From Candidatus Peribacter sp. UBA6535 (GTDB taxonomy: Bacteria > Patescibacteriota > Gracilibacteria > Peribacterales > Peribacteraceae), in assembly GCA_002436205.1 (NCBI GenBank), contig DJKT01000059.1, positions 1 to 6,351 of the forward strand: 6,351 nucleotides of DNA, written 5' to 3'. The position numbers and the translations under genes were made by a program. Below, piece by piece: positions 4,403 through 6,351 of the stretch. The notes under the pieces are model-generated. The model was not told the origin of the DNA and searched no databases. It saw only the letters and a list, made by a program, of their open reading frames with translations. The first letter of the stretch is position 1, and every line of letters starts with the position of its first letter.

Positions 4403-6214
4403 TTAAGCGATATCTTCCATCTGGCTGCGTGCAATTTCCGGCACCATCATGACGACAGGCTCCCCTCTTTTCTCTGCCTGTTGCCAGCGCTTACCAATGG
4501 CTACGATATCTTCTGTAGATACGTACTGCAGACCCATTGTTGCATCCAAATAGGCAAAAAGTGCATGTGCACGCGCAGCTTTTATAGGATCTACCGTATT
4601 GGATGGCTGAGTTATGACACCCAGTGTTTTGTACATATCTATCACCGTCTCTCGAATGTTTACCATCCCGGAAAGATGTTTTTCGTAGAGTAATCGACTA
4701 TTGTCTTTTCGGCTACTCATGCGCTCATCTGTAGTATCTAAATGAAATACTTTGGCTACTGTCTCTCGGTCTGTGTACCGGTCTCCATCTAACACAGCTT
4801 TATTAAGATCATGAGGAGTTACACGAAAGACTGCGGTGTGCTCTATACCGCTTACCGTAAGATCCTCTACAGGAAATACCGTATCATCCGCACTTTCTAA
4901 ACTTGCTTTTAATGTGCCCTGCAATACATCAAACACCACCGTATAGCCTCCTATATCCAGTGCCATAGAACCATCCTCCCGCTCCTCTCTATTCGTTGAC
5001 TGTGCAATAGCGATCTTTAGTTCTGAAGGCATCTGGCTTTCTACAGCACTTACTTTGGATTCATCTTCGTCTACTGCGTCTTTATCAGATCCAATTACCT
5101 GATCTATCACTGCAACAGCAGATACTCCCACTGCTACCGCTTCTGCTATACCTGTTGCTATAGCACTTGTGGCCCGTGTCTCTCCTATCGCTTCTGCTTG
5201 TGCTGAAAAGAAATCTGTAAGTGAACTTTTGCGAGCAGTAGCTGCTTGTAAAAGAATTCTTCTCTGCTCCAGTAACCTCTGCTGTTGCGATAGGCTGCTA
5301 TTAAGCACCTTTACGTACTGGTTGTAATATCGCTTGTCTTCCAATTGTAGAAGATGAATTGCAATCTGGTGATTGTTGATCAATGCATACGAAGTCGCAC
5401 CGTTCTTACTTACCTCTTTTACCACCGTACTTGCAAAGTCGAGATCAGCCTTGTCGATATCACTCTTCTTAAGAGCATTCAGTGCTTTTTGTGGATTGAG
5501 ATAGAGTGTCGATGTACTGATGTTTGCTTTCTTAAGAGCTTTTTGTACTTTTGCAGTCTTCTCTTTTGCCTGCTTCTTTGTAAGGTCTTTCGAAGACTGT
5601 ACTACTGCAGTGTAGAGAATATATTCTTCTGCTTTGTTTTTTGCGTCCTCGTGCCCTTGCGTCGCTTTTTTGGCCGATTCATCAGAATCAACCTTGTTTA
5701 CAAACGATCCAAACTTCACACCTACATCAACGCTTAACTGCTCCGGAGGTATGCGATCAATGTACGCTGATATTGCCAAGTCTTCCATTGGACCATTTTT
5801 TACATCTTTCTCAATTGCAGGAGGAACCACAGGCAATGATACAAATGCTGCAGCAGCCAAAGCAGCTTTCTTTCGTGTGTCACTCTCCCCGGCAATCTTT
5901 GTGAGAAGCGACACAGGATTTCCGCTTCGCTTTACCATGCCAGCTGCAATGCGTGCAGTAGCTTGGTCCGGATGCATCATTCCTGCAACAAGATAATCAG
6001 TCCTCTTTTGCAAATCTGGTACTTGTTCTGCAACTTCGAGGCCAATCTGTGCCAATTCAGGGGGTAAAGATTGTAATGCTATTTCAAAAGAACCTGCATC
6101 CATCATCTCCCGCATCTGGCTTTTTAACTCTTCAAAATTGTTACTATCAAGTAACTCCCGGAGTCTTTGATATTCCGGATTGCTGCCAGTTTCTGCACTG
6201 CTTATTCCATCCAT
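4403..6214 (-). CDS. Unrecognised large, mostly helical protein
   Basis: I do not recognise the family. The 603-residue product has no N-terminal signal. Residues 1-180 are Ala/Leu-rich amphipathic helices that could be HEAT-like or similar helical repeats. Residues 180-235 are very Lys/Glu/Asp-rich. Residues 240-345 are helical, with a Gln/Arg/Leu-rich possible coiled coil at about 300-330. Residues 349-375 form an Ala/Val/Gly-rich hydrophobic stretch that could be one membrane helix or a buried helix. An acidic linker follows (376-388), then a beta-rich domain (about 417-466) and a helical C-terminus. No catalytic motif is evident. The open frame continues to an ATG at 6292 (629 residues), but a strong promoter lies within that extension, so 6214 is chosen. 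The gene takes up nearly a third of the window, converges with the COG1926-type gene five bases away and is divergent from the tRNA gene. Confidence 0.78.
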   Translation of the reverse strand: MDGISSAETGSNPEYQRLRELLDSNNFEELKSQMREMMDAGSFEIALQSLPPELAQIGLEVAEQVPDLQKRTDYLVAGMMHPDQATARIAAGMVKRSGNPVSLLTKIAGESDTRKKAALAAAAFVSLPVVPPAIEKDVKNGPMEDLAISAYIDRIPPEQLSVDVGVKFGSFVNKVDSDESAKKATQGHEDAKNKAEEYILYTAVVQSSKDLTKKQAKEKTAKVQKALKKANISTSTLYLNPQKALNALKKSDIDKADLDFASTVVKEVSKNGATSYALINNHQIAIHLLQLEDKRYYNQYVKVLNSSLSQQQRLLEQRRILLQAATARKSSLTDFFSAQAEAIGETRATSAIATGIAEAVAVGVSAVAVIDQVIGSDKDAVDEDESKVSAVESQMPSELKIAIAQSTNREEREDGSMALDIGGYTVVFDVLQGTLKASLESADDTVFPVEDLTVSGIEHTAVFRVTPHDLNKAVLDGDRYTDRETVAKVFHLDTTDERMSSRKDNSRLLYEKHLSGMVNIRETVIDMYKTLGVITQPSNTVDPIKAARAHALFAYLDATMGLQYVSTEDIVAIGKRWQQAEKRGEPVVMMVPEIARSQMEDIA

Positions 6215-6236
6215 ATGAATTATGTTTGTTTCCTCT

Positions 6237-6265
6237 ATTATACCAAAAATACGTATATTTGTGAA
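6237..6265 (-). promoter_or_regulatory. Strong promoter for the 603-residue gene
   Basis: On the minus strand, TTCACA (6265-6260, five of six -35 bases) is followed by a 17-base spacer and a perfect TATAAT (6242-6237) preceded by an extended TGG. Transcription should begin near 6230, about 16 bases before the ATG at 6214. AGAGGA (6236-6231) resembles a Shine-Dalgarno site, but it lies 16 bases from the ATG and mostly or wholly upstream of the predicted RNA start. The promoter falls inside the longer reading frame that begins at 6292, so it decides the start. Confidence 0.75.
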
Positions 6266-6292
6266 TGAATAGCACTTTTCCGCTAGAATCAC

Positions 6293-6320
6293 TTGGATCC
6301 AGCGTGATGCACTCTATAAT
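6293..6320 (+). promoter_or_regulatory. Promoter for the tRNA gene
   Basis: A perfect -10 TATAAT (6315-6320) lies 16 bases after TTGGAT (6293-6298), a half-matching -35. Transcription would begin near 6327, six bases before the first base of the tRNA. A short leader of this kind is normal for a tRNA gene. Confidence 0.65.
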
Positions 6321-6332
6321 CTGAGACAATAT

Positions 6333-6351
6333 TGGGGCGTAGCCAAGCGGT
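6333..6351 (+). tRNA. tRNA-Gln, 5' end only (cut by the window edge)
   Basis: The last 19 bases fit the start of a tRNA: seven acceptor-stem bases TGGGGCG, then T8 and A9, then the D-arm GCCAAGCGGT with A14 and the G18-G19 pair in place. A 5' T followed by GGGG, together with GCCAAGCGGT, is typical of bacterial tRNA-Gln; E. coli tRNA-Gln starts TGGGGTATCGCCAAGCGGT. The anticodon and 3' half are not in the window, so the amino acid is inferred from the 5' half only. Confidence 0.75.

Noticed and set aside
5354..5996. Open frames on the plus strand within the 603-residue gene (5354-5737 and 5634-5996).
   Set aside because: Their translations are Cys/Phe/Ser-rich in the manner of antisense shadows, and the minus-strand frame is long, uninterrupted and has a strong promoter.
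6231..6236. AGAGGA (minus strand) as a Shine-Dalgarno site for the 603-residue gene.
   Set aside because: The spacing of 16 bases is too long and it lies largely upstream of the transcription start expected from the -10.
349..6300. CRISPR arrays, insertion sequences, tandem repeats or attachment sites.
   Set aside because: I saw no repeated units, transposase-like proteins or terminal inverted repeats in either strand.

Overview
The window is bacterial chromosomal DNA holding seven protein-coding genes and the first 19 bases of a tRNA gene. It uses the standard genetic code: TAA, TAG and TGA all end genes. It is packed tightly, with no intergenic gap longer than about 120 bases. The organism cannot be named from the sequence. 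Tiny intergenic spaces, single-gene transcription units, near-absence of Shine-Dalgarno sites and two large unrecognised proteins would fit an uncultivated lineage such as a Patescibacteria/CPR group, but this is a low-confidence guess.

Layout: a FtsE-type ABC ATPase (+, 14-760) meets a four-helix membrane protein (-, 757-1206) tail to tail, and their stop codons overlap. The membrane protein is divergent from a PurM-type AIR synthase (+, 1245-2306). Next is an unrecognised protein with a twin-arginine-like N-terminal signal or anchor (+, 2365-3138). It converges on a uracil phosphoribosyltransferase of the yeast Fur1 type (-, 3156-3734). That gene is divergent from a second, COG1926-type phosphoribosyltransferase (+, 3780-4397), which converges within 5 bases on an unrecognised 603-residue protein (-, 4403-6214). 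A probable tRNA-Gln gene starts at 6333 and runs off the end.

The most striking feature is regulatory. Six of the seven coding genes have a -10-like hexamer (TANNNT) ending exactly 6 or 7 bases before the ATG, and none of these six has a Shine-Dalgarno site. Transcription would then begin at or next to the start codon, giving leaderless mRNAs. This rule also picks the start codon in two genes where several starts are possible. The 603-residue gene is the exception: it has the best promoter in the window and a predicted untranslated leader of about 16 bases, also without a Shine-Dalgarno site. Each gene appears to be transcribed alone, and the two divergent pairs share promoter regions of only 38 and 45 bases.

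Three of the seven genes concern nucleotide metabolism (PurM and two phosphoribosyltransferases). They are not in one operon, so a functional link is only suggested by proximity.
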